A stretch of DNA of 64,000 nt from Sandaracinus amylolyticus (lineage in GTDB: Bacteria; Myxococcota_A; Polyangia; Polyangiales; Sandaracinaceae): contig NZ_CP070225.1 in assembly GCF_021631985.1 (NCBI RefSeq), forward strand, positions 8,122,001-8,186,000, given 5' to 3'. Shown one piece after another: positions 1 to 9,940 of the stretch; position 1 is the stretch's first letter; each line of letters opens with the position of its first letter. A program made the position numbers and the translations under genes. Under the pieces are notes generated by a model, which saw only the letters and a program-made list of their open reading frames with translations, searched no databases and was not told where the DNA came from.

Positions 1-867
1 GACGCGCGTGATCGTGCCCTGCGCGAGATCGAGGCTCGCGCGCTCGCCGCGCGGTCCGCTCAGCAGCAGCGTCCCCACGCCCTCGAGGCTCGCGCTCGTG
101 GGCCGCCGCATGCCCGGCGGGTACACGATGATCGTCGGCTCGGTCGCCGGCAGCCGCAGCAGGTGCACCTGGATCACGCCGCCGCGCGCCTGCACCGCGC
201 TCACCACGACGCCGCGATCGGCGTAGAGCAGCGTGCCCGGGAGCGACGCGTGATCGCGGAGCTGCACGCTGCGTCCCTCGAGCGCGAGGGTCTCCACCTC
301 GACGCGCTGCAGGCTCATCACGACGTACGTCGCGCCCTCGTGGGTGAACGTCGAGACGCCGTAGTCGAGCAGATCCTCGGGCGCGTCCACGCGCGTCGCG
401 CTCTCCTCGCCGACGCGGCGCCATCCCGCCTGGGTCCGGTAGAGCACGCCGAACGCGGTGTCGACGATGCGCGCGGTGTCGGTCTGCGCGAGCCCGAGGT
501 ACGCGTCGCGCGTCAGGTCCCATCGCCACACCCGCCCCGCGAAGCGCGTCGCGGCGCCGCCCTGGTCGGTCACCGCGAAGAGCACCTCGCCGTCGCGCGC
601 GACCGCGGAGGTGTCGATCCAGTCGCTCGAGAGCGCGATGCGCCGCACCGCGCGCACCAGGCCGGTCGCGCGATCGCGCAGGCAGATGCGCCCGGCGGCG
701 AGCACGATCGTGTCGCCCTCGCGGGTCGTGCACGACTGGGGCACGAGCTCGCGCGTCGGGTAGCGCGCGGCGAGCGCGGTCGCGAGATCCTGCGCGTCCG
801 CGCGCGAGGAGACGCAGCTCGCGATCGTGAGCGCGACGAGCGCGCCGATTCGTGTGCGGTGGTCCAT
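1..867 (-). CDS. Exported hypothetical protein, C-terminus beyond the window
   Basis: Reading leftwards from an ATG at 867, the frame stays open to the window edge (about 289 codons seen), so the 3' end is missing. The start MDHRTRIGALVALTIASC followed by VSSRADAQ looks like a cleavable signal peptide, so the product is probably exported. The visible body is rich in short beta-type segments (repeated VxxxxFGVLYRT, GEVLFAVTDQG style stretches), which suggests a beta-propeller or beta-sandwich, but I recognise no family. It is divergent from the SDR gene that starts at 982, leaving about 114 bp for both promoters. Function unknown. Confidence 0.7.
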   Translation of the reverse strand, partial: MDHRTRIGALVALTIASCVSSRADAQDLATALAARYPTRELVPQSCTTREGDTIVLAAGRICLRDRATGLVRAVRRIALSSDWIDTSAVARDGEVLFAVTDQGGAATRFAGRVWRWDLTRDAYLGLAQTDTARIVDTAFGVLYRTQAGWRRVGEESATRVDAPEDLLDYGVSTFTHEGATYVVMSLQRVEVETLALEGRSVQLRDHASLPGTLLYADRGVVVSAVQARGGVIQVHLLRLPATEPTIIVYPPGMRRPTSASLEGVGTLLLSGPRGERASLDLAQGTITRV

Positions 868-981
868 CGGCCGATGATGCCCGAGCCGCTCGCGACGACG
901 CGAGAGCGCTCCTCCAACACGTTGGCACGACGGACGACGGCTTGGAGCGCGATGCGCAGGCTGCATCTCGTGGAGGCAGCC

Positions 982-1686
982 ATGAGCGAGACGAACGTGT
1001 GGAAGGACCGGCGCGTGATCGTGACCGGTGGGACCTCGGGGCTGGGGCTCGCGACCGCGCGCGCGCTGGTGTCGCGCGGGGCGCGGGTGGGCATCGTGGC
1101 GCGCACGCGCGAGCGGGTGCTCGCGGTGGAGCGCGAGAGCGATCGTGTCGTCGGTGTGGTGGGCGACGTCGCGCGCAAGGAGGACGTGCATCCGATCGCG
1201 GTGCAGCTGATCGGGCGGCTCGGTGGGCTCGACGTGCTGGTGAACAACGCGTCGAGCCTCGGGCCGGTGCCGCTGCGATCGTGGGCCGACACCGAGTGCG
1301 AAGATCTCGAGGCCGCGCTCGCCGCGAACGTGCTCGGGCCGCATCGCCTCACGCGCGCGCTGCTCGGTGCGCTGCTCGAGGCGCCGTCGCGGGGATCGAA
1401 CGCGGTGGTGGTGAACGTGACGAGCGACGCCGCGGTGAACGCGTACGCGGGCTGGGGCGCGTACTCGGCGAGCAAGGCCGCGCTGCTCCACGCGACGAAG
1501 ATCTGGGATGCGGAGCTGGCGTCGCGCGGCGTGCGCTTCGTGTCGTTCGACCCGGGCGACATGGACACTCCGATGCACGCAGCCGCGCTGCCCGATGCCG
1601 ATCCCAGCACGCTGAAGCGCCCCGAGCGCAGCGCCGAGGAGCTGCTCGCGGTGATCGAGACGACGATGCGGCGAGGTGCATCGTGA
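982..1686 (+). CDS. Short-chain dehydrogenase/reductase (SDR)
   Basis: A 234-residue classical SDR, the normal length for the family. It has the NAD(P)-binding TGGTSGLG motif near residues 15-22, the NNAS motif near residue 88, a catalytic Ser in VNVTSDA and the YSASK catalytic Tyr/Lys near residues 163-167. The start is the ATG preceded by a GGAGG ribosome site at 972-976; the open frame continues upstream but without coding character. The substrate cannot be read from sequence. Its TGA overlaps the GTG start of the next gene, so the two are probably translationally coupled. Confidence 0.9.
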   Translation: MSETNVWKDRRVIVTGGTSGLGLATARALVSRGARVGIVARTRERVLAVERESDRVVGVVGDVARKEDVHPIAVQLIGRLGGLDVLVNNASSLGPVPLRSWADTECEDLEAALAANVLGPHRLTRALLGALLEAPSRGSNAVVVNVTSDAAVNAYAGWGAYSASKAALLHATKIWDAELASRGVRFVSFDPGDMDTPMHAAALPDADPSTLKRPERSAEELLAVIETTMRRGAS

Positions 1687-2723
1687 GGGCGGCGACCGAA
1701 GCGGCCCGCGCACGACGCGACGGACGGCTGCTGGTGGTCGACGCGTCGGGACGCATCGCGCACCACGCGCGCGGCGCGCTGCCCGAGGTGCTGCGGGCAG
1801 GCGATCTGCTCGTCGTGAACGACTCGGGCACCCTCCCCGCGTCGCTGCGCGGCACCCATCTGCGCACCGGCGCGACGATCGAGGTGCGCCTCGCGGCGCG
1901 GCTGACCCTCGATGCGCGCGAGATCCGCGCGTGGCGCGCGATCGTCTTCGGGGAAGGCGACTGGCGGGCGCGCACCGAGGATCGCCCGCCGCCGCCGGTG
2001 TTGCGGCCCGGGGATCGCCTCGCGCTCGGCGCGACGCTGCGCGCCGAGATCGCGGACCTCGACGGGCACCCCCGCCTCGTGCTGCTGACGTTCGAGGGCA
2101 CGGCGCGCGACGTGTGGGAAGGGATCGCGCGCGAGGGCGCACCGGTGCAGTACAGCCACCTGCGCGCGCCGCTCGCGCTCTGGGATGCACAGACCGCGAT
2201 CGCCGGTCCACCGGTCTCGGTCGAGCCTCCGTCGGCGGGGTTCGTGCTCGATCACGCGATGCTCGATCGGCTCGCGGCGCGCGGCATCGAGCTCGCGATG
2301 CTGACCCACGCGGCCGGGCTCTCGAGCAGCGGCGATCCCACGCTCGATGCGCGCTTCCCGCTGCCCGAGCCCTACGCGATCCCCGATGCGACGGCGCGCG
2401 CGATCGCCCGCGCGCGGCACGAGGGACGACGCGTCGTCGCGCTGGGCACGACGGTGGTGCGCGCGCTCGAGAGCGCGGCCGCGTACGACGGAGAGGTGCA
2501 CGCCGGGCCGGGCATCGCGACGTTGCGGCTCGGCCCCGCGCGCCCGCCGCGGGTGGTCGACGCGATCGTGTCGGGCATGCACGAGCCCGAGACCAGCCAT
2601 CACGCGCTGCTCGAGGGCTTCGCGCCCCGCGCGCGCCTGCTCGAGGCAGCGCGCGAGGCCGAGGCGCGGGGCTATCTCGCGCACGAGTTCGGAGATGCGT
2701 GCCTCGTCGAGCGCGCCGCGTGA
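1683..2723 (+). CDS. QueA-like S-adenosylmethionine:tRNA ribosyltransferase-isomerase family protein, divergent
   Basis: A 346-residue member of the QueA family, whose canonical members transfer the ribosyl part of SAM to 7-aminomethyl-7-deazaguanine in tRNA during queuosine synthesis. Recognisable blocks are DLLVVNDSGTLPASL (canonical NNTRVIPAR region), the GPP..VEPPSAGFVLD block, GTTVVRALESA and the C-terminal FGDACLV. The usual N-terminal DFxYxLP..LIA segment is absent and NNTR is replaced by NDSG, so this may be a paralogue with altered substrate. GTG start overlaps the SDR stop (GTGA). No other queuosine gene is visible nearby. The family call is good; the exact reaction is uncertain. 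Confidence 0.75.
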   Translation: MRAATEAARARRDGRLLVVDASGRIAHHARGALPEVLRAGDLLVVNDSGTLPASLRGTHLRTGATIEVRLAARLTLDAREIRAWRAIVFGEGDWRARTEDRPPPPVLRPGDRLALGATLRAEIADLDGHPRLVLLTFEGTARDVWEGIAREGAPVQYSHLRAPLALWDAQTAIAGPPVSVEPPSAGFVLDHAMLDRLAARGIELAMLTHAAGLSSSGDPTLDARFPLPEPYAIPDATARAIARARHEGRRVVALGTTVVRALESAAAYDGEVHAGPGIATLRLGPARPPRVVDAIVSGMHEPETSHHALLEGFAPRARLLEAAREAEARGYLAHEFGDACLVERAA

Positions 2724-2767
2724 GCCAGCTGGAGTGCTCGCTCGCGGAGGGCGAGCCGATCTGGACG
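2724..2767 (+). repeat. Short copy of dispersed palindromic element (family II)
   Basis: Immediately after the QueA-like stop codon. It carries CTGGAGTGCTCGCT and GCGAGCCGATCTGGAC, the two ends of the longer elements at 3831-3923 and 62857-62948, but lacks most of the central stem. It sits between two convergent genes. Confidence 0.5.
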
Positions 2768-2772
2768 TTCGC

Positions 2773-3660
2773 TCACGGCAGCACGATGCGGCCCGGGGCG
2801 CCCATCGTGCCTGCAGTGGTGTGGCACGCGTTGCAGTCGCCGTTGATCTGGGGCGTGAGCATCACGCGCTCGCGTCCGTCGTAGAGCACCCGCGCGGTGT
2901 ACGGGTAGGCGAACGCATTCGCGAGCGCGCCGCCGGGCTCGATGTCCTCGTCGGTCGGTCGCATCAGGAAGAAGTTCCCCGCGCGGTTCGCGGTCATCCG
3001 TGAGATCCGGCCCTCGGCGTCGGTGATCTCGACGATCGCGGTGCCACTGGTGTCGGCGCCGCTGCAGTCGTCGGGCTCGTGCGCGCTCGGGTAGAGCGTG
3101 CCCGCGGCCCAGAAGCGCCGCTCCGGTGCCTCGCGATCGTGGCACGACACGCAGGTCCCACCGGGCTTCATCTCCGGCGACTCGTCGGTGCCGCGGGTCC
3201 AGCGGCGCATGCTCGTGCACTGCACCGGGGTGCTCCACGGATCGTCCACGGTGCAGCTGCCCGCGGGCATTCCGTCGGCGATCCACGCCTCGAGCGCGGC
3301 GATCGACACGTCGTCGACCGGCGCGCCGGTGGGTGGCATCGGGAGCGTCGCCGCGCGCATGCGCACCACCGATCGCGCCGCGAGGGTCTGGGTGGGATCG
3401 ATCGTCGAGGCGCGCATCAGATCGGCGCGCGTGATCAGCGACATCGGTGCACCGCCCGCCGGGATCGCGCCGTGGCACGCGCTGCAGTGCGCGACGAGCA
3501 TCTCCGCGACCTCGCACGGCAGATCGGTCTCGAGCGGGGGCGCCGTGGTGATGCCGGCGTCGTCGGGAGATCCGCCGAGCCGAGGGCCCGCGGGTCGCGA
3601 GTCGGCGGCACAGCCGACGAGCGTGGTGAGCGCGAGGACGAGGAGCATTCGGTGCGTCAT
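2773..3660 (-). CDS. Triheme c-type cytochrome-like lipoprotein
   Basis: A 295-residue protein starting MTHRMLLVLALTTLVGCAAD, a lipoprotein signal with lipobox LVGC, so it should be anchored to a membrane facing the periplasm or outside. Three CxxCH heme-attachment motifs are visible: CSACH in the first third, CVSCH in the middle and CNACH near the C-terminus. It probably carries electrons, but no partner oxidase or reductase is adjacent. An in-frame GTG at 3669 is possible; the ATG at 3660 is preferred because an AGGTG site lies about 8 nt upstream. It is convergent with the QueA-like gene. Confidence 0.8.
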   Translation of the reverse strand: MTHRMLLVLALTTLVGCAADSRPAGPRLGGSPDDAGITTAPPLETDLPCEVAEMLVAHCSACHGAIPAGGAPMSLITRADLMRASTIDPTQTLAARSVVRMRAATLPMPPTGAPVDDVSIAALEAWIADGMPAGSCTVDDPWSTPVQCTSMRRWTRGTDESPEMKPGGTCVSCHDREAPERRFWAAGTLYPSAHEPDDCSGADTSGTAIVEITDAEGRISRMTANRAGNFFLMRPTDEDIEPGGALANAFAYPYTARVLYDGRERVMLTPQINGDCNACHTTAGTMGAPGRIVLP

Positions 3661-3775
3661 GGCCCGCACCTGGCAATGGACGCGTGCCGCCCGCGATCAC
3701 GCGGCTTTCACCGCGCTCGCCTGTGCACGCGCTTGCACTCCGCGCACGCAGCGCGCGGAGACTGCCGAAAGATCG

Positions 3776-3831
3776 GCGCGCTTCGCGCGCTCCCGTCCGG
3801 GCCCTGCGGGACGAGCACTCCGGCAGGCGCT
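3776..3831. repeat. Palindromic element family II, partial copy
   Basis: About 55 bp, nearly identical to the right half of the neighbouring full copy (shared run includes CCGTCCGGGCCCTGCGGGAC and GCACTCCGGCAGGCGCT). It lies downstream of the stop of the lipoprotein gene at 3924-4619. Confidence 0.75.
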
Positions 3832-3923
3832 GTCGAAACATCGGCTCGCCCGCAGGGCCCTACCGTCCGCGCGCTTCGCGCGCTCCCGTCCGGGCCCTGC
3901 GGGACGAGCACTCCGGCAGGCGC
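3831..3923. repeat. Palindromic element family II, full copy
   Basis: An inverted repeat with arms built on CCCGCAGGGCCC and GGGCCCTGCGGG around a GCGCGCTTCGCGCGC core, flanked by TGTCGAAACATCGGCTCG and CGAGCACTCCGGCAG. It abuts the stop codon of the minus-strand lipoprotein gene. The copy at 62857-62948 has the same order of blocks with compensating changes in the stem, as expected if a hairpin is being maintained. Confidence 0.75.
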
Positions 3924-4619
3924 TCACCCGTCGTCGCCGTCGTCGTCGTCACCGCAGTCGATCTGCCAGTGCTCGCGCACCCGCGCTTCGACGTCGGCGA
4001 TCACCGCGGGCGCGCTCGTCGCGTCCACCCGCACCACGCCGTCGACCGGCGCGGGCAGCGTTCCCTCGCGCAGCGCTGCGTGGATCTCGCCGAGATCGAG
4101 CGACGCGCGCAGCGCGAGCAGGCCCGCGGGAGGCAGCGCGATCGGCAGATCGCAACGCACGTCGGCGGCGATCGGGCCGGCGGTGATCACCTCGTAGGTC
4201 ACGCCCTCGTCGACGAAGCGCAGCTCGAGCGCCGGTCCCCCCGCGAGCGTCACGCTGACGTGCGAGTACGTCGCGGGCACCGCGCCTTCGAGCTCGACGC
4301 GCGCCCACGCGCTGGTCACGTCGACGACGCCCACGTCGCTGCGCGAGGGATCGAGCGCGCCGCCGCGATCGTTGTGCGCGCGCACCTCACCGACACCGAG
4401 CCGCAGCCGCTCGAGCACCACGTCGTCCTCGAGCGTCTCCGCCGCGCCGCCGAGCTCGACCACCACGCGCCCCAGGATCATCGCGTCGGGAGGCGGCTCC
4501 GCATCGGGATTGGGAGGCGCCGGAGGAGGGCATCCGCAGAGCGTGATCGCGCACGCGACGAACACTGCGCAACGCGTTGCACAGCGTCCGGCCTGCGAGA
4601 TCGAGCGTTCGCGGTCCAT
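3924..4619 (-). CDS. Lipoprotein of unknown function with Asp-rich C-terminus
   Basis: A 231-residue protein. Its N-terminus has a hydrophobic core ending CAITLCGCPPP, a plausible though non-ideal lipobox, followed by a Pro-rich linker. The body alternates short hydrophobic beta strands (VGVVDVTSAWARVELEGAV) and the last residues are an acidic run, CGDDDDGDDG. I recognise no family; a small beta-sandwich with a DUF4382-like pattern is possible but not established. ATG 4619 is used because the longer upstream frame has no signal-like start. A 12-bp palindrome GCAACGCGTTGC lies within the 5' coding region at 4569-4580. Confidence 0.7.
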   Translation of the reverse strand: MDRERSISQAGRCATRCAVFVACAITLCGCPPPAPPNPDAEPPPDAMILGRVVVELGGAAETLEDDVVLERLRLGVGEVRAHNDRGGALDPSRSDVGVVDVTSAWARVELEGAVPATYSHVSVTLAGGPALELRFVDEGVTYEVITAGPIAADVRCDLPIALPPAGLLALRASLDLGEIHAALREGTLPAPVDGVVRVDATSAPAVIADVEARVREHWQIDCGDDDDGDDG

Positions 4620-4657
4620 GCGAAGACGGTCCTTGCCAGGATGAGGCCAGCGCGTCC

Positions 4658-5975
<1,318 letters not shown>

Positions 5976-5983
<8 letters not shown>

Positions 5984-7292
5984 CGCGCGGCGGGAAGTAC
6001 ACACCGAGCCCGCCCTCGCCCGCGACGAGCACCGTCCGATCGTGCAGGGCGCTCGCCCGGGGCAGCGCGTCGGGGAACGGCATCGCACCGGTCGCGACGA
6101 CGTCGCCGGGGAACACCGTCACGTCGACGAGCTCCGCGCTCGCGAGCGGCGCGCCGAGCGCGTCGGTGCCACCCGCGACGAGCAGCAGGCCCTCACCGAA
6201 CGACGCGACCGCGGCATCGGCGCGCGCGCGGAAGAGCGGCGGAGGCGCGGGCGAGACGCGCTCGAGCGCAGGGCTCCGCTCGGGACGCAGCACCCAGAGC
6301 GCGACCTCGTCGGTGACCGCGCCCGCGACATCACGACCCCCCGCGAGGAGCACGAGCCCGGTGCCCACGACCGCGGCGACGCGTCCGGTGCGCGGCACGT
6401 CGAGCGCGACGATCGAGGGCGGCTCGACGCCCTCGGGATCGATCACGATCGCGCGCGCGTCGTCGAGCATGAGCGCGCGCGTGACGTCGCGATCGGCCGA
6501 GCGCGCAGGCACGACGAGCACCCGCGCCGAGGCGGTCGGGGCTCCGACGTTCGCGAGCGTGGTGACGACGTCGCGCGCGTCGATGCGCAGCACGTCGCCG
6601 TCGTCGCGCCACGCGATCACGCCATCGGGCAGCGCCGCCGCCGCGATCACCACGCCCTCGAGCGCGAGCTCCTCGCGCGCGCCGAGCGCGTCGAAGCGAG
6701 TGAGCCCCGACGCTGCGCCGCCGAGGGCCCACGTGTCCTCGCCGAGCGCGATCCACGCCGCGCCGGCGCGCTCGCTCGGCACCTCGGCGATCACCTCGAG
6801 CGCGGCGCCGCCCTGGGGATCGTGCGCGCGGTACGCGAGCAGCGCGTGGTCGGTCGCGATGCGCGCGCCGTCCGCGGTGGGCGCGATTAGGCGCGGCGGT
6901 GCGTCGAGCGTCCCCTCGAGCGGGGTCGCGAAGCGTCCGAGGGTCCCGATCAGGACGTCGGGATCACGCGGCGGCGGCGCGTCGTGGCGCGGATAGTCGA
7001 ACGGGAACGAGCGACCACGCGCGAGCACGATCTCGCCGAGCCGCGCCTCGACGCGGATCGCGAGGTCGGTGCCGAACGGGAGATCGCCGAGCTCGAGCGC
7101 GCTCGCGTCGCGCGGAACGCTGCGCTCGGTGCCCGCGATCACCACGCCACGTTGCTCGAGCGCCACCACCAGCGCGTCGGCCGACGAGAACGGCGCATCG
7201 GGCGGCGCCCCGTGCACCCGGAACGCGAGGGTGGGCGCGTCGGGCGCGCATCCCAGCGCGAGCATCACCAGCGCGGCGAAGATGGGCCTCAT
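5976..7292 (-). CDS. Kelch-like repeat lipoprotein
   Basis: A 438-residue protein starting MRPIFAALVMLALGCAPD, a lipoprotein signal with lipobox ALGC. The body contains several weak beta-propeller-type repeats with kelch character: G-V-LLAGG, A-LLLVAGGTDALG, TVLVAGEGG and GDLPFGTDL segments. It is probably a periplasmic or surface propeller that binds a ligand or reports on the envelope. The ATG overlaps the stop of the upstream TPR/PEGA gene (ATGA), and its own stop overlaps the start of the FHA-sigma54 activator, so the three genes form a tight operon. Function is inferred only from fold. Confidence 0.75.
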
Positions 7293-8347
7293 CGCTCGAT
7301 CGTCCCGCGCGCGTCGAAGCTCGTCGGGGTGCCGCCCCCGACCACGACCCCGATCACGACCGCGATCACCGCGCCCACTGCGAGCGCGCTGCCACCGACG
7401 ATCCACGGCACGGGATCGAAGTCGTCGCCCACGATCACCTCGGGTGCCCGCAGCGACGCGACGATCGCGTCGGCGGCCGCGCTCGGCAGGGCATCGCGCG
7501 AGACCCGCGCGTGCGCGACGCGATCACCCTCGCGCGCATCGAGCCGCAGCGCGTCGCGATCGAGGTGCAGATCGACGATCACCGGCTCGAGCCCCAGCGC
7601 GCGCCCCGCCGCGACGATCAGCTCGTCGCTCGCGTCGTCGGAGGCGAGCACCGCTGCGGGATCGATCTCCAGCGCGAGCTCGATCCGGGTCGGCCCCTCG
7701 ATCTCCACCACCCGCGCCGCGGCGCGATGGTGCGGTGCCCGCGCGCGCACGACGTGCACGCCCGGCGCGACCGTGCTCTCGCGCGACGCAGGTGCTCCGT
7801 CGAGCTCGATCGTCGCGTCGTCGCGCGTCGTGACGATCAGCGGGACCAGCGCGCCCTCACGACGTCGGGCATCGATGCGAGCGAGCAGCGGCGGCGGGTA
7901 CCGCGCGGGATCGGGGGCGAGCGCGGGATCGATCGCCAGCGCGCGATCGACCGCGGCCTCGGCGCCCGCGTCGTCGCCCAGCGCGGCGCGCGCCATCGCG
8001 AGCAGCAGCCATGCGTCGATCCGCGCGTCGCGAGGAAGGCCCGCGCCGGTCGAGTCGACCCGCGCGAGCACGTCCTCGAGCTGCGCCGCCGCGGCGTCGG
8101 GGCGCAGCATCTGGTACTCGCGCTCCGCGGCCTCGAGCGCCTCGTGCTCGTCGGGCTCGGGCGCGATCGGCGGCGGCAGCGTCGCGCGCTCTCCGCGCGA
8201 TCGCAGCGCGTCGGTGACCGCGATCGCGATCGCATCGGCGCGCGGATCGCCGCGCACCACGATCACCCGCTCGCCAGTGCCAGCGCTGGCACTGGACTGC
8301 GCCTCCACGCGCGACGCAGGTGCGATCGCCGCGCAGACCAGGCACAG
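7289..8347 (-). CDS. TPR/PEGA-type membrane protein, start codon unresolved
   Basis: About 350 residues. A signal-peptide-like segment (CLVCAAIAPASRVEAQ) is followed by a TPR-like helical region (AWLLLAMARAALGDDAGAEAAVDRAL), a PEGA-like beta domain (IELDGAPASRESTVAPGVHVVRA) and a C-terminal transmembrane helix (VGGSALAVGAVIAVVIGVVV). No ATG, GTG or TTG is present in frame upstream of the signal; the coordinate given uses a CTG at 8347. The nearest canonical start is GTG 8308, which would remove the signal. It is the first gene of the operon with the kelch-like lipoprotein and FHA activator, and is divergent from the kinase. Confidence 0.65.
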   Translation of the reverse strand: MCLVCAAIAPASRVEAQSSASAGTGERVIVVRGDPRADAIAIAVTDALRSRGERATLPPPIAPEPDEHEALEAAEREYQMLRPDAAAAQLEDVLARVDSTGAGLPRDARIDAWLLLAMARAALGDDAGAEAAVDRALAIDPALAPDPARYPPPLLARIDARRREGALVPLIVTTRDDATIELDGAPASRESTVAPGVHVVRARAPHHRAAARVVEIEGPTRIELALEIDPAAVLASDDASDELIVAAGRALGLEPVIVDLHLDRDALRLDAREGDRVAHARVSRDALPSAAADAIVASLRAPEVIVGDDFDPVPWIVGGSALAVGAVIAVVIGVVVGGGTPTSFDARGTIER

Positions 8348-8359
8348 TGCGAGGGGAGC

Positions 8360-9832
8360 GTGGATCGCGAGCGCACGTCGGGAGCGGTATCGCCGTCGGG
8401 CCCGCGCAGGCTCGGGCGCTACGTGCTGCTCGGCGCCGTCGGTCGCGGCGGCATGGGCGAGGTGGTGCGCGCGCGTGCCTTCGGCGCCGGCGGCGCGACG
8501 AAGGATCTGTGCCTCAAGCGAATCCATGCAGATCGGCTGTCGAGACCGGGCGCGCTCGAGCGGTTCGTCGACGAGGCGCGCCTCTCGCTCCGCCTCGCAC
8601 ACGCGAACATCGTAGCGGTGTTCGACTTCGGCCGCGCCGGGGACGAGCACTACCTCGCGATGGAGTGGGTCGACGGCGCCGATCTGCGCTCGATCCTCGG
8701 TGACGCGAGCGCGCAGCACGAGCCGCTTCCGCCCGCGGTCGCGGCGCACGTCGCGGCGGAGGTCGCGCGCGCCCTCGCCTACGCGCACGGCCTCGGCGTG
8801 GTGCACTGCGACGTGAAGCCGGCGAACGTGCTGGTCGCGCGCACCGGTGACGTGAAGCTCACCGACTTCGGCGTCGCCACCGCGATCGAAGCGGAGCGCA
8901 GCGGCGGCACCCGCGGCTATCTCCCGCCGGAGCGCGGCGTCACGCCCGCGAGCGATCTCTGGGCGCTGGGGCTCGTGCTCGGCGAGATGCTGCTGCTCGA
9001 CGCGATGCCCGAGCGCGCCGACGAGGTCGCAGCACGTGCCCCCGAGGCGCTCGCGCCGATCCTCGCGCGGCTGCTCGATCCCGATCCCACGCGTCGCTTC
9101 CACGACGCATCGGAGGTCGCGCGCGAGCTCGAGTCGTACGTCGCGCGCGCCCGTGCGAGCGACGGGATCGCGCCGCGCGACGTGCTCGCATCACGCGCCG
9201 ACCGCGTCGCGGACTCGCGCCACGAGACCCGCGCCGAGGGCACCTTCGAGGCGAGCGCGAGCTGGGCCCGCGACGGCGAGACCGCGTTCACCGCGCCGAC
9301 CGTCGCGACTGCGAGCACGCGCGCCAGCGACGCCCCGCCCGATCGCCGTCGGGCGCGGGGGATCGCCGCGCTCCTCGGCCTCGTCGTGATCGGCGCGATC
9401 GCGATCGCCAGCTTCGCGCGCGACACGAGCCCCCGCGAGGGTGCCCCCCAGCCCGTCGTCGTGGCCCCGCCGGCGCCCGTGACGATCGCCCCGGCCGCGC
9501 CCGCCGCGATCGAGCCCGCCCCCGAGGCACCGGAGCCCGCGCCCGTCGAGGACACGCCGCCTCCCCGCGCGCGCACGACGCGCCGCGATCGCGAGCCCGC
9601 GCCCGTGCCCGCCGTGGACGCCGAGCCCGCGCACCTGCGCATCAACGCGATCCCGTGGGCCGAGGTCACGCTCGACGGCCGCTCGCTCGGCACCACGCCG
9701 CTGCTCGACGTCTCGATCGCGCCCGGGCACCACACGCTGCGCTTCGTGAACGCACCGCTCGGGGTCGAGCGGGTCCGCGAGATCGACGTCGCGCCCGGCG
9801 AGCGCCGCGATCTCGTGATCGACCTCGAGTAG
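8360..9832 (+). CDS. Transmembrane Ser/Thr protein kinase with C-terminal PEGA domain
   Basis: A 490-residue PknB-type kinase. The kinase domain (about residues 16-280) shows the Gly-rich loop GRGGMGEV, catalytic Lys in CLKRIH, catalytic loop HCDVKPANVL and DFG. The usual HRD Arg is Cys, making it a non-RD kinase that may not need activation-loop phosphorylation. A Pro/Ala-rich linker and one membrane helix (about 333-353, GLVVIGAIAIASF) lead to a PEGA domain (about 422-490, INAIPWAEVTLDGRSLGTTP) probably outside the membrane. GTG 8360 has a GAGGGGAG site just upstream. Divergent from the operon encoding an FHA regulator, a likely phospho-target. Confidence 0.9.
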   Translation: MDRERTSGAVSPSGPRRLGRYVLLGAVGRGGMGEVVRARAFGAGGATKDLCLKRIHADRLSRPGALERFVDEARLSLRLAHANIVAVFDFGRAGDEHYLAMEWVDGADLRSILGDASAQHEPLPPAVAAHVAAEVARALAYAHGLGVVHCDVKPANVLVARTGDVKLTDFGVATAIEAERSGGTRGYLPPERGVTPASDLWALGLVLGEMLLLDAMPERADEVAARAPEALAPILARLLDPDPTRRFHDASEVARELESYVARARASDGIAPRDVLASRADRVADSRHETRAEGTFEASASWARDGETAFTAPTVATASTRASDAPPDRRRARGIAALLGLVVIGAIAIASFARDTSPREGAPQPVVVAPPAPVTIAPAAPAAIEPAPEAPEPAPVEDTPPPRARTTRRDREPAPVPAVDAEPAHLRINAIPWAEVTLDGRSLGTTPLLDVSIAPGHHTLRFVNAPLGVERVREIDVAPGERRDLVIDLE

Positions 9833-9940
9833 CGCGTACGCGCGTTGCGCCCTGTGCAATCCGTTGCGCAGTCGCGCTCCCGATTTCCCGGGAGAACGCG
9901 CAGGCACGCGACGTTTGCCAGGGACGCGCCAGGAGGCTCG

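Noticed and set aside
570-2684. A 704-codon minus-strand frame across the SDR and QueA-like genes
   Set aside because: Both genes on the plus strand have clear motifs and ribosome sites; the antisense frame has none.
3697-3927. Short minus-strand frames across the palindromic elements
   Set aside because: They merely read the repeat (tandem RPAGPGRERAKRA-like peptide) and have no start signal or conserved feature.
6899-8359. N-terminal extension of the Ser/Thr kinase frame by about 490 codons
   Set aside because: The upstream part lies antisense to two good genes and lacks coding character; GTG 8360 has a proper ribosome site.
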